Positions 33,755 through 45,353 of a stretch of DNA of 64,000 nt are shown here, piece after piece; positions within the stretch are counted from its first letter, which is position 1; the number at the start of each line of letters is the position of its first letter. The stretch comes from Plasmodium brasilianum (lineage: Eukaryota > Apicomplexa > Aconoidasida > Haemosporida > Plasmodiidae), in contig NC_090125.1 in the NCBI RefSeq assembly GCF_023973825.1, positions 2,192,928 through 2,256,927 on the forward strand, read 5' to 3'. Under the pieces are notes generated by a model that ran no database searches, was not told the origin of the DNA, and saw only the letters and a program-made list of their open reading frames with translations. The position numbers and the translations under genes were made by a program.

Positions 33755-35824
33755 ATGAGAAAAAAAAAAAATACAGGAGTTAAAAGAAAAAGTTATGGTA
33801 AAGGGAACGAATCAGATGCAAGCATCTTAAAGGGTGTTGAGCAGCATATCTCAAAGGAAAAAGTAGAAGCAGTAGTAGCAGAAACAGAAGAAGAAGCAGA
33901 GGAAGACGTAGAGGAAGAAGGAGAAGTAGAAGCAGATGTAGATGATGGAAATGAACTGGGTGAAGAGGAAGGAGAAAATGAAGAGGAAAACGATGAAGAA
34001 GAACAAGATGAAGATTACGAATTAAAAAATTACGGTATAGCGCTTAAAATGCCTAAAAGAAAGAACAGAGGAAAAAATTTGAAAAAGTTGATTGGTGAAG
34101 ATTTAGAAAAAGATGAACAGTTTTGGAATAATAGTATTTGGGAAGAAGAAGAAATAGACGAAGAATATGTTAATTCGGAGGGAGAAGAAGAATATATTGA
34201 TATTACAGACTCTGACTTTGATGAGGATGAAGATGAAGCAGAAGATGATATGGAAGAAGAAGATACTGAAAAGAATGAAAAGGAATTAGAAGATGATCTT
34301 GAAAAAAAGAAAAAAAAAAAAATGTACGCATATTTAGAAAAGCTAAAAAAACAGAAGCAAAATAATATGGCAAGATATAATATAATGAAAAATAGAAAAT
34401 ATGATACAAATAACTTGAAAAGAGGAATACAAAAATATGGGGCAGACCAAAAATCAGAAAAGGAAAGAAAAGAGGAGCAAGAAAAATTAAAAAATGAGAG
34501 AATGTTAAAAAAAAAAAAAAAATTAGAAAATGCATATTTAATGTTACATAGATCTACAAGAGACACAACAAGACAAAAAACAGAACAAGTGAAAAAGCTT
34601 TCTGAATTGAGAAAAATAAAAAAAGAAAATCGTTTCAAAAAATTCTATGAAAATAGAAAAAAAAAAAAAAGTATGCAAAGAGAAATGACAAGAGAAGAAA
34701 GATTAGAAGAAGCAAAAATAACTGAGCAGTACAATATACAATCACTTCTACAATTACAAGCATGGGAGGAAGAAAAGAAAAAATATGTTGAAAATAAAAA
34801 AATTCTATATCATAGACCCAAAAATGTTTTTATTAGTTTTTCATATTCAAAAGATAAAACATTTCCTTCCAATGAAAATTTGAAATATGAAGTAGATCCC
34901 TACAGTATAAATAATGACACAGTACTAGCAAATGATACCCTCTCTGGAAATGCTGTACTGTCATCTAATATAAACATGTTGGAAGCTTTGCAAAACGAAA
35001 AAATTGTTGTTGGAGGTAATAATGATGCAAATAAAATAGAGAAACATGGACATGATATACTGCATCAAATGGGGGATGATGAACTTGCTAAAAAGGAATT
35101 AGAAAATATGACATGTGACCAAGCCGATACATCAAAAATAATGAATCAAAAAAGAGAAAATGAAAATGATAAAACAGTCATAGGAAATGCCATTGATACT
35201 AATAGTAGTGACAATAGAAAGGAAGAAAGTTCAATTACAAATTACCAATTTAACTGGGAAAATATAGATCAGTGTGAAGATTTAAATATAGACTATTTAA
35301 ATGAAAATGACGCATTAAATTTTGGTTTCCTAAATAAGGTTAATAAAAGCAATAATAACAATAGCAGCAGTAACAACAATAGTAACCATAATAGAAATAG
35401 TAACATTAACAATGACAGCAGTAATAACAACAGTGGTAAACGTTTAGGCAGATGTACCTCTAACGAATCAGACAAAAAAAGAAAAGTGAATCCCCCTGTT
35501 GTGGAAGAGAGACAAATATATATTGTTACTGATTCTAGGGAATTAGAAATGTATAGTAATTACAATAATAATAAGGACTATTTGAACCAAATAAAAAATA
35601 AAAATAACTTATGTGCAATTACAAATTTAGAAGGAAAATATTTTGATCCATTAACGAAAAAATATTATAATAATGCTGAAGCGTTTAAGTCACTACGGTT
35701 TTCGTATCATAAGGAAAAGTATGATGCTATTAACAAACAAATATCTCTCATGGTTAATCTTTTTAAAAGTAAGCTAACTGAAATAGATGAAAACACAAAA
35801 AATGCAACTTATGATAACATTTAA
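33755..35824 (+). CDS. YL1/VPS72 nuclear protein, SWR1-type chromatin remodeller subunit
   Basis: A single exon of 689 residues. The N-terminal third has long acidic blocks (VDDGNELGEEEGENEEEND and ITDSDFDEDEDE), followed by a basic helical region, the usual YL1 arrangement for H2A.Z-H2B binding. The diagnostic C-terminal YL1_C motif lies at about residues 625-655, CAITNLEGKYFDPLTKKYY then NAEAFKSLRF, matching the family pattern C-x-(I)T-x(3)-KY-x-DP-x-T-x(3)-Y-x-(N)-AEAFK. An Asn/Ser/His-rich insert lies near residues 530-565, just before the motif. In other eukaryotes this subunit hands H2A.Z to nucleosomes. A nuclear-localisation-like tract KKRKVNPP lies near residue 576. Confidence 0.9.
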   Translation: MRKKKNTGVKRKSYGKGNESDASILKGVEQHISKEKVEAVVAETEEEAEEDVEEEGEVEADVDDGNELGEEEGENEEENDEEEQDEDYELKNYGIALKMPKRKNRGKNLKKLIGEDLEKDEQFWNNSIWEEEEIDEEYVNSEGEEEYIDITDSDFDEDEDEAEDDMEEEDTEKNEKELEDDLEKKKKKKMYAYLEKLKKQKQNNMARYNIMKNRKYDTNNLKRGIQKYGADQKSEKERKEEQEKLKNERMLKKKKKLENAYLMLHRSTRDTTRQKTEQVKKLSELRKIKKENRFKKFYENRKKKKSMQREMTREERLEEAKITEQYNIQSLLQLQAWEEEKKKYVENKKILYHRPKNVFISFSYSKDKTFPSNENLKYEVDPYSINNDTVLANDTLSGNAVLSSNINMLEALQNEKIVVGGNNDANKIEKHGHDILHQMGDDELAKKELENMTCDQADTSKIMNQKRENENDKTVIGNAIDTNSSDNRKEESSITNYQFNWENIDQCEDLNIDYLNENDALNFGFLNKVNKSNNNNSSSNNNSNHNRNSNINNDSSNNNSGKRLGRCTSNESDKKRKVNPPVVEERQIYIVTDSRELEMYSNYNNNKDYLNQIKNKNNLCAITNLEGKYFDPLTKKYYNNAEAFKSLRFSYHKEKYDAINKQISLMVNLFKSKLTEIDENTKNATYDNI

Positions 35825-36072
35825 AAGGGGAAACTCAGCTGTTATAATAATGATTAATAATATTGCATATGTATTACTGGTTAACCGGCATATAATATGT
35901 TATTATGTGACAAATATGTTTTTATTGTTCTTCCTGTTTTTGTTGCCTTTTTTTTTTTTCTTTTTTTATATGTTTTAAGAAAGGATGTAAATTATAAGTG
36001 CAGTTACGCAGTAATAATACTGCTGTAGTTTTGGCTCTTTTAAAAAATGTTTTTAGTTGTTTGTACATAAAA

Positions 36073-36115
<43 letters not shown>

Positions 36116-36331
36116 TGTATTTTTATTATTTTCCGACATGACCTTTTTTATTAATTATAACTAATTTTTTTAGTATAACTTATTTACATTGGTTAACAAT
36201 ACATATTAAAGAGAAAAAACGAAAAAAAAGTTTAAGATTAAAATAAATAAAATTAAGGAAAATTAAGGAAAACAAAGTACAGCAAAAAAAATTTCTACAA
36301 TATAAAACATTTGTAAAAAAACGAGTAAGCA

Positions 36332-36712
36332 ATGAATAAAATAATTGCAATTAATGAAAAAGATTTTGTTGAAAATAAAAATGTAACAATATGGACTATT
36401 GGGGATACACATTTATAGTTGATAATATTAGTAATAGGTAGATAGATAAGAGAAAGTTGGCCATTTAGTTGTTCGTAAGTTTACTCTCATTTATGCAAAA
36501 ATGTACGTATATATGTATATATATACAACAGAGTTTTAATAAGTAAAAAATATTTTTCTTGATGTGCATAGTTATTTCCGCTATAAAAATATTATGCACA
36601 TGTCAGGAATTATCCAAAAATAATTACAGATAAACATAATTTGAAAAATGATTATAATAATGAAGTTATGGACAATGTTGTAAAAATTATGACTGTAGAA
36701 AAAAATTGTTGA
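36332..36712 (+). other. Possible small multi-exon gene, unresolved
   Basis: Two pieces have coding-like composition. 36332-36418 reads MNKIIAINEKDFVENKN then VTIWTIGDTHL and a stop. 36607-36712 follows an AG acceptor and reads NYPKIITDKHNLKNDYNNEV then MDNVVKIMTVEKNC and a stop. A perfect GTAAGT donor lies at about 36475, but no combination of donor and acceptor that I tried keeps one frame open. It may be a short unrecognised gene, a decayed gene or chance. Confidence 0.25.
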
Positions 36713-37497
36713 ATCATTATTTTATGTATTTTTAATATATTATTTACCTTTTTTTTTTTTTTTTTTTTTTTTTTTATATTTATATATCAATATATTGTTG
36801 TGCACCTGGTTGCCTATATCTTGTTACATTCTGATGTGCGCGAACAGATGTAACTGGTAAGACATATATTATTATATTGATTACATTTATTTTTTATGAC
36901 TATTGTTTACAGTTATAACTCTTCCTTAACTTTATATTTTATTTTATTTTTTTCTTTTGCTTCGTCCGAAAATAAACTCATGAATTATATATATGTAATT
37001 ACCAATTAAGATTTAGAAATTTTTTTTTTTTTTATTTATGAAATAATAAATTGTAAAAATGATATAATAATCATACTTTACTATATAGTAGATAATTTTT
37101 GTAAAGCTAATTAGATTTCTTTTCATTTCTTTCCTTTTCCTATTTTTCTTTTATTTCTTTTTTTTGGATTTTGTTTAAGCTTTCGTTTATTTTTACTATG
37201 TTCTATCGATGAATAAAACAGAAAAAAAAAATAATACAAAAATTAAAAATATTTAATAGACAAATATAATTCTTATGAAAAATTATAAATCTGTATTCAC
37301 ATAAAATATTAATAATTGTAAACAAAGTAGAATAAAGAACGTCATTCATTTTTAAGTGAACAACCCAAATAACAATAAACTGTTTTATTAGTGTAATTTT
37401 AAAATATAAAGTTTAAAAAGACTCAATATTCTACTCCACTGATGTAATTACCTTGTTATCGTATCCTCTTCCTGTTATTATTTCTTCTCATTTATTT

Positions 37498-37620
37498 ATT
37501 ATGTACTTAACGTTTACTTATTATGTAATTAGTGTTTACTTATTATGTAATTCGTGTTTACTTATTATGTAATCAGTGTTTACTTATTATGTACTTAATA
37601 TTTATTTATTATGTATTTAA
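37498..37620 (+). repeat. 22-base minisatellite
   Basis: Five to six imperfect copies of a unit of about 22 bases, TTACTTATTATGTAATTAGT and close variants (AATT, AATC and ACTT changes), upstream of the MLO-like gene. Noncoding. Confidence 0.8.
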
Positions 37621-37935
37621 TACATATATATTATATAATATTATATTATTTTATTTTTTGTTTTTCAGATATTTGTAGAAAATAAAGATCATGTAAATTT
37701 TTAAAATATAGTAAATTAAATAATAAATGGTAACTTATTCCACAACTACACGACAATCACATTTTTAAGGTTAGAGAAAAATTGCTGTTTTGGTTTAAAA
37801 AAAAAAAAGAAAATTGAATTGAAGAGCTAAGAAAACAGAACAAATCAACTAAAATAAAACAGTTTCTAAAAAAAGAAAACACAGACTTGTGCAAAAGAAT
37901 TATGCATTTTTATTAATTAGATGAAAAAGTAAAAT

Positions 37936-40900
37936 ATGAGTCTTTTAATGATTTTCCCTTTTTTCATTTTTAATTTTTTTGTAATAGGACCTAGAATATG
38001 TTAAAGTTGTACCCTCTAATTTTGTTATGTGTTCGTTAGCAGCTTAAAAATATATTCGAAGAAATGAGAGAGCTTTCTATTGCTGGAGTTTTGCATGATT
38101 TTCAAATATATACTCACATAAACATACACACACACTTACATACTAACACACTTACACATACATATACACATACATATACACATACATACATAATTAAGCG
38201 ATATTCATATTTCTTAGAATGAAATATTTTCTATCCTACATACGAAACTTGAACAAGAATTGTTAGCATATACATAGTTTTTTGGAATAGTGCTACTTAA
38301 ATATATTCGTGCGCGTTATATAAATATTTATATATACAAGTGTACACGTACATGTACATATAAGCCAAGTTAGCTGAATGTGCTAAGGTGCTTAGTTAAA
38401 ATTTTTTTTTTCTTTATTATTTACCTCTATTTGTCTACTATGTAATAAAAAAATGTATGTTGTATTTCTTTACATTTGACACATATATTTCCTTTTTTTT
38501 TTTTTTTTTTTAGATTTTCTTAAAATATCCTCTATTCATTTTAAAAGAAAATATTTTTGAAAATCTCTCGTTTAGCAAGAATGAATGCTTAAAAGAAAAA
38601 GACGCGCGTTATTGTAAATCTGTTTGTCGTTTATTAATAGAAGACGACATTGATTTCTTTAATATAGAACAACTTAAAAATTTATTATATTTTCAGTCGA
38701 AATTAGAAAAACAAATAAGAAGAACACAAAAAGAAGAAAACAAATTAGAAGTATTAAAACAAGCTGTTAAAAATGGTAACTTCATTGGTTACCTTCACTT
38801 TGATCAAAAGGCTAATGAAAAGAAAGAAAACTATGATACGAATATTGATAAAAAAGAAGGAGTAAAAGGAGAAGAAAACAAAGAAAATGATTTAAAAAAT
38901 ATTGAGTATGGAAACCAAAAAGAAAAAGAAGTACAAATTGATCAAAAAAGTAAAAATAACATGAACAGTGAAGGTGAAATAAAAGTGGGGGAGAACATTC
39001 AGCTGAATAAAAATTCTTTAGCAAGAAATGATCCCATAATACATGATAGAAATGAAAATGTAAATGAAAATCCAAATGAAAAGGCAAACAAAAAGGAAAA
39101 CGAAAAGACAAACGAAAAATTAGCTCAAAACAAAATAACATACGAACCGCAATCGAGCAAAGTATTAGAAAAAACCCAAGCAGATAAATTCATAAAGAAA
39201 CATGAGCATCTAAATAATTCATCAGATTTTGGAAGTCAAAATAAAGAAGAAGGAAAATATACTAATAATTTTAATTTAAACAAAGTCTTAAAAGGTGCAG
39301 ATTTTTCTAATAAACTCGAATTACTTAAAAATTATATTTCTTTTCATAATGAAGCAGATAATATAGGCCAAAGTTTAGCATCTAAGGAGCATTCAACTAA
39401 TGAACAAAAACAAGATATATATGCAAATGATTTAAAAATAAATAAAGAAAAAATAATTTATAAAAATACACAGGGAACAAATTTTAACCAAGATATAAAT
39501 AATAATATAAACAAATATAGGGAAGAAGACGAAAATGTGAAATTGGCAATGTCTAATGCAAATGTAGAAAAAAAGGAAAATGATACGCATGATCATTTTT
39601 ATAATACATTTAAAAATGATGATGAAGAAAAAACTAATATTCGTTTAAGAGGAAAATATGCTAAGGAAATGCTTGATGTTAACGATTTAGTAAAGTATAT
39701 GAAAAATTTTTTGGGTATAAAATCAAATATACATGAAAAATTTGAACATGAAAAATTAATACTAAAAAACTGTAATTATGAATCCTTTGGTCCAGATTAC
39801 TGTAGCGTTAATGAAGAAGCAAAAGAAATGTTATGGAATTATGAAAAAAAAAAAAATTCTGCCTTTTTATTTATAATATTATTTACCTTATTTTTTAGTC
39901 TGCTCATACAAAATGTGGTCTATTATATTGAAAAGAGAGTAAGAAATTCTAAAGATCAGTTTAGAAAAGATTTACTCAATACAGCTTTTAGACAAATATC
40001 TTTAATTACAATAATTAACCTCACAATATGGGGTATTCTTCAGTCAAATATTGCTGAAGCGCTCGATGCAGTAATTTTTTATGATGTTAGTACCAACAAA
40101 ATTAAGAAAACATATATAAATAAAAAATGAATAAATAGATAAAAAAGTGAAGTAAAATTAAGTAGAAAACCGAGGAGTTTCATATTAATTCTATATTGTT
40201 GTTGCACTGATTTGGCATTACTGTTTATATTTATGCTCTTATTCCTTTATGCTCATATTCCTTTAGGTTTTTATACCTTTATGCTTTTATCCCTTTATGC
40301 TTTTATCCCTTTATATTTTGATCCCTCTATGATTTTATCCCTCTATGATTTTGTCCCTCTATGATTTTATCCCTTTATGCTACTATGCTATTGTCCATTT
40401 ACTCCTTTGTGATGTTCTCGATATTTTTAGATACTGCCACAACAAAGAAATGTTGATGAGATCCTGCATAATGTTGAACCACTACTAGAAATTATATTTG
40501 AAAAAATTCTTTTCATTTCCATGAATTTCTTAATATGGTAAATACAGGGAAATTTTATGAATGTGTATATAATTTTACTAAAGTGTTCATCTTATGTTGC
40601 ATATATATATACATAAATATATATACATATATACATACATATGAGGACATTTGTGTAACTTCTTCACTTCAAATTCTACATCTACCGCTATTATTTCAAA
40701 ATGGATCCTGTTCTTACCCCATTTTTTTTAGTTATTCGCTATTTATTATAAACATACATTTCGTAACAAGAAAAATATTGAAGTGGTTTTCCGAATCAGA
40801 TAATTGTGACATATCAACTGTAGCAAAGGAGTTGAAAGAATATAGAGAAGGGTGTTTCAAGAATCTATTTTTTATTTCAAGATATGGTAGAAATTCTAAA

Positions 40901-43900
40901 TATTTAGCCCACAGGTAAAATTTTTAGTTTAACAAAAATATCAAAAAATGAATAAAAAAAAAAATTCTTTTTCACATCCTATATTTATTTAAAAACTAAG
41001 GTTATTGTCGTTTTTTTATTCTACTGTAGATATGATTTTTCTGAAAATGTGGATGCTATAAGTATTCCTGGTCTAGACCCCAATGGATATTATTACTATG
41101 AATATATGAGAGCATGTTTATTGAAATATAACGTCAAGCTGATAAAAATACCTAATGCTGTTATATTATTTTTAGTATTCTCATGTATTTCCTTAAGGTA
41201 TTATATCAGAAAAATTGCAAAAAACACATTTAATTTATTATGAAATATAATGTATTTTATCTTTTGATAATTTATTTGTTTGTTTTTATATAGGCCATTT
41301 TTTAACATAAGACTTAAAGCGGAAGTTATTTTTTTAAACGGATTGTCATTAGTGTGTGTTGTTGGGCTAATTCTATTGTTCATTTACGTAAAACAAAAAT
41401 ATCCATACGTATATATGTATTTGTGTATATATGTATGTATAAAAATGTGTATGTTCAAATATGTCGTGCATGTTTGGATGCGCAAGCATCGTATTATTTA
41501 ATGATAGTTATCATCATGCCATTTAACACTATTTAATGAAAAAACTAAAATCACACCTTTTACCATTTTTTATGCAGTTGTATAGAATAGACAGGAAATT
41601 GCTACCAAGGGATATATCAAAATATTTACTAAATAGATATCATATTGAAACATGTGATCAAAACAAAAAGGATATTACTCCATATTATAAATTACTAAAA
41701 CAACAAGTAATAAAATATTTAATAATAAAAAGGAAAATAAAAACTAAAAAAAAAAACTAAAATAAAAATTAAAATGAAAACTAATATTAAAATAAAATTG
41801 AAAACTAAAATAAAAATAAAAATTATAATTATGATATTTTACTAATTATATACATAGTTTATTGTAAAACTTTTCAATCTTTTTACTCCATTCTTTTTAG
41901 TCTGTGTACCCCTCAACAATAAATTATTTTCTCTATAAAACAACATTCCCCAACAAACATGAGCAACTGTTTTTTTTATGGGGTAATGGCCCCCCTCTAA
42001 TTAATTTTATTTTTCAAGTAAGCAAGAAGAGAGAATAATTTTATGTAAAATATGTTGAGAATATAAGAACCTTAAATTTAGAAGGGTACGTCATTATTCG
42101 CACATGAAAATGTAAGCATTGTTTATGTATACATTTATTTTTTATTTTTATTTTTAGACGTTGTGCTTCTGCTTTTTAATCATATTATCTTGTTGGATAT
42201 TTTTATTAAGAGTCGATAATATAACATGGTTTCAATTATATAGTTATGGCAGTTTGGCTATTTGTGTATGCATAGTACTTTTCTTATTTATGCTAAAATA
42301 TATTATTTATTACAATATTATGATTAGCAAAACGGGCTATTTAATTGATACTAAATTGTTGGAGAAGGTGAGGAAATTTGAGGAATAAAAAAAGGACGAA
42401 AAGGAACGAAAAAAGAAGAAATTAATGCATAATTAAATGATGCAACACATGTATGACCGAATTGATGAAGAATAGTTGAAAAAGAAAAATAGAATAGTAT
42501 ATAATAGATAATAAACGCGCGTCTCGTATATGCTTCGCTTTTTTTGTAGGTCTGGGAATTTGAAAGATCAGACAACATAAAGAGAATATCTGAATTTATT
42601 GATGCTATAAAAATAAAGGTTAAATTTTGTATACATTTTTTCCTATATTAATTTGTAGATTTTTTATTTTGTATGTGTGTATAACATTTTTTTTTTTTTT
42701 TTTGGTAAATAATTTTATTTAATATTGACTCGTTTGTATAATATTGTCAAAATTTGGTCTAACTGTTGCCTTTTTGTAGTCCACCTTACATGCATTAAAA
42801 GAAGGAGGTGAAGTTTTTTGGAGGCAGCTGCTAATAAAATCAAATACAGTGCCATCAAATATACAGGAAAAAATGTTTAGTATTTGGATAGGACTGGATG
42901 AGGAAAACAGAGGTATTATCGATTCCGCGAAAATTTTGAAATTCCTAAAATCACAAGGAATTAACTTAACGTCAGAACATGATATCAAAGTAATTTCTTT
43001 AAAATATATAACTAGAAAAGTCTTAAAATTACAACAAAGAAAAAAAAAAAATATATATATTAATATAAAAAATGTAACGATTAATATAAATAATTTGTGT
43101 AAATATTAATCCTAATATATTTTGTTACTTTTTACTCATAAAAATATACCCCTTCTTTAGGAGTTTCTGGAAGTGTTTGACAGAAACAACAAAAATGGCC
43201 TAAACCAGGAAGAGTTTTTCGTTCTCATTATCATAGTCAAACAAATTTTAGTCGAACTCTTAGATATTAATGCTGTTCAGGTAGACAGCATATATAAACA
43301 TAAAATAAATAAAAAAAAAAAAAAAGAAACGTTACGTTTATCATTTTTTTTTTTTTTTTAATACACCTCATACCACATTATTTTTTATGTTAAATTTATA
43401 GTCTTTGTTTGAAGAAGTCTACGGAATTCCATGGAATTCGCTATCGTCAATTGATGTTAACAGTTTAAAGCGAATATTATCAGAAGTAAGAAAAAATAGC
43501 ATATTTCCTTCCTCCCCTCCTCACATCTATTTTTTCTTTTTTTTGTTTACATTACTATTAAACATATTCGCTTTTTTTAAGCAACTACAATAAATATGCT
43601 TCATATTGTCGGTATCATTTTGCGCACTTTAATTTTGTAGCTAAATTTACAATGGCCACATGGAAAAATTCGCAATTTAATTGACTTTGTGTGTGAAAAT
43701 AAAAAAACGAAATATGTGAGTGCAGAATACTTTATTAAACAGCTGATAAATATCGAAGAAGTAACGTTGCAGCCCTTTCACGTAATAATACTTGCATGCA
43801 TTATATATGCTCCAGTTGCAGCGAATTATGTATACACATGCATATATATATATACATATATATACACAAACACATACACATGTACATTTTCATTGCACTA

Positions 43901-44175
43901 TTTCCTCTAACATAAAACGGGAAAAAGTTATTTACATAGACGAAATACACTAATGTAAGACAATATATAAATATAAAGTTTTCTTCTTTTTCGTTTTTTT
44001 TCAGTCAGTTTCAGACACAAAATAAAAATAAATAAGGGATAAATTTATTTTTATTTCCTTTTCCGATAACAACAATTTTCTTATTTGCTACATATAGGGA
44101 AAAATAGTATCTGTCAACAGTGAATATGAATATGGGAAGTCGAAGAAAAATTATCTAATTCGTTTATTCATTTGA
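37936..44175 (+). CDS. MLO-like seven-transmembrane protein with EF-hand C-terminus, 15 exons
   Basis: Exons: 37936-37980 (tentative), 38514-40085, 40431-40537, 40732-40914, 41030-41197, 41294-41387, 41578-41706, 41901-42017, 42158-42367, 42550-42618, 42780-42989, 43161-43280, 43402-43485, 43641-43781, 44098-44175. All joins are in phase, giving about 1,108 residues. A signal-like start precedes about 440 residues of Asn/Lys/Glu-rich sequence. Seven membrane segments follow near residues 462-482, 510-528, 560-582, 678-691, 705-723, 798-822 and 833-858. Their spacing and flanks follow plant MLO proteins, including a first-loop QISLITIINLTIWGILQS (compare MLO ELMLLGFISLLL) and LFFLWGNGPPLINFIFQ before TM6 (compare FWFGRPxLxLxLIHFxLFQ). 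After TM7 lie one degenerate loop (938-949) and one better EF-hand loop (975-986, D-R-N-N-K-N-G-L-x3-E). Plant MLOs are Ca2+-permeable channels. The family assignment is by eye. Confidence 0.78.
40231..40385 (+). repeat. Intronic 16-base minisatellite
   Basis: About nine imperfect copies of a unit like CCCTTTATGCTTTTAT fill most of the intron between exons 2 and 3 of the MLO-like gene (intron 40086-40430). The unit is unusually C-rich for the region, and copies diverge gradually (TATGATTTTATCCCTC later in the array). Confidence 0.85.
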
Positions 44176-44879
44176 TTTTTTTTTTTCTTTTGATTTGATT
44201 ATTATTCCTTTTATAATTATTTAGTTATTTACTTTATTTAATTACTTTTTTTTTTTTTTTTTTTTATCACACATACAATAACGAAATTATCTAAGTGAAA
44301 ATTTTTATCATTTTATTTGTTCATTATATTTTATTTTTTGAGTTTTGTTAAGCTTTCGCATACGCGTATATATATATATATATATATACATATACGTATA
44401 TGTGTATGTATGCGTACGCATAAACGCTTCCTTTATTATTATAGCTTCATTTTTTAAGGTTTAATTTTTTATTGTTTTATCTTGATGTAATTAATCTTTT
44501 AGTTTTGTGATTTACATTTTTAATAAACAATTTGTAGTACCTTTTTTTTTTTTTTTTTAAAAAAAAACTTTTATATAATTTTAAAATATTATGCATATAA
44601 TTCTTTTTCGTCCATTTGTATAAGGAAAATTTTATTTTATGTACCAACGATCATATTTTACCTCTTTAATTTTATATATATTCAAATAAATTACGAACGA
44701 ACTGAAATGATGCTTATTTTGAAGTTACAGTAGAAGTCGAATGAACAGTTTGGAATCCCAAAGAAAGGAAGATTGTAAGATATAAAACGATAAATAGATA
44801 AACATACAAGATTTTTTTATATATGTATGTTTCTTTTTTAGAGTGCAACATTTTCACGTACAGGAATTATTTCTCTGTG

Positions 44880-44913
<34 letters not shown>

Positions 44914-45008
44914 CTTATATACATTTGTGTGTATAGATTTATGCAAAAGAAGCATAAGAAAGATTGGTTAAACTGGCTCTGATGAATTAAAGAAAAGGAT
45001 CACGAAAG
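44176..45008. other. Intergenic region, no gene seen
   Basis: Lies between the MLO-like gene (+) and mitochondrial bS6 (+). T-runs, (TA)n at about 44366-44388 and 44887-44912. No exon or RNA gene recognised. Confidence 0.6.
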
Positions 45009-45353
45009 ATGGTTTTGTATGAGTCTTATATAGCCTTAAGTAAACACATAAAAAAAGACGACGTTAAAAATTTAATGAAAAATTTTCATTTTATAGTAAA
45101 TAAATATAATGGCAATATAATAAGTATCAATGATTTAGGTTGGAGGAAATTTGCCTTTTGCATAAAAAAACCGAATGTAGGTACATTTCACTTTGGTAGA
45201 TTTTACTGTATTACGTTTTATTCAAATAGCAAAAGTATAAAAGATTTGAATGAATTTTTTTATAGTAATACTTTTATTTTAAGATTTTTAAATGTTAAAA
45301 TGAAATATCGATCAAATTTTTTGGTAGCACCTTTCTCATACATAATAGAATAG
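45009..45353 (+). CDS. Mitochondrial ribosomal protein bS6
   Basis: 114 residues in one exon. It has the bS6 fold signature: a first strand with LYESYIALSK (compare bacterial MRHYEIVF), then NKYNGNIISINDLGWRKFAF (compare G-x-I-x(4)-DWGRRQLAY), a Phe/Tyr-rich central strand (GTFHFGRFYCITFYS), and FLNVKMKYRS near the C-terminus (compare VIRSMVMR). Bacterial bS6 is 100-135 residues, so this is full length. It should sit on the platform of the mitochondrial small subunit. No clear cleaved presequence is visible, which is common for bS6 homologues. The ATG at 45009 gives the correct N-terminus. Confidence 0.88.
   Translation: MVLYESYIALSKHIKKDDVKNLMKNFHFIVNKYNGNIISINDLGWRKFAFCIKKPNVGTFHFGRFYCITFYSNSKSIKDLNEFFYSNTFILRFLNVKMKYRSNFLVAPFSYIIE

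Larger units (their letters stand above)
35825..37935. other. Intergenic region with one weak small-gene candidate
   Basis: Lies between YL1 (+) and the MLO-like gene (+). It holds a (TA)n tract at about 36074-36110, a T30-class run near 36751-36776, the 22-base minisatellite at 37498-37620, and a pair of coding-looking pieces listed separately (36332-36418 and 36607-36712). Otherwise nothing readable. Confidence 0.5.

Noticed and set aside
34030..34638. Minus-strand Ser/Phe-rich frame of 202 codons inside YL1
   Set aside because: Antisense of the acidic and basic GAA/AAA-rich coding sequence of YL1.
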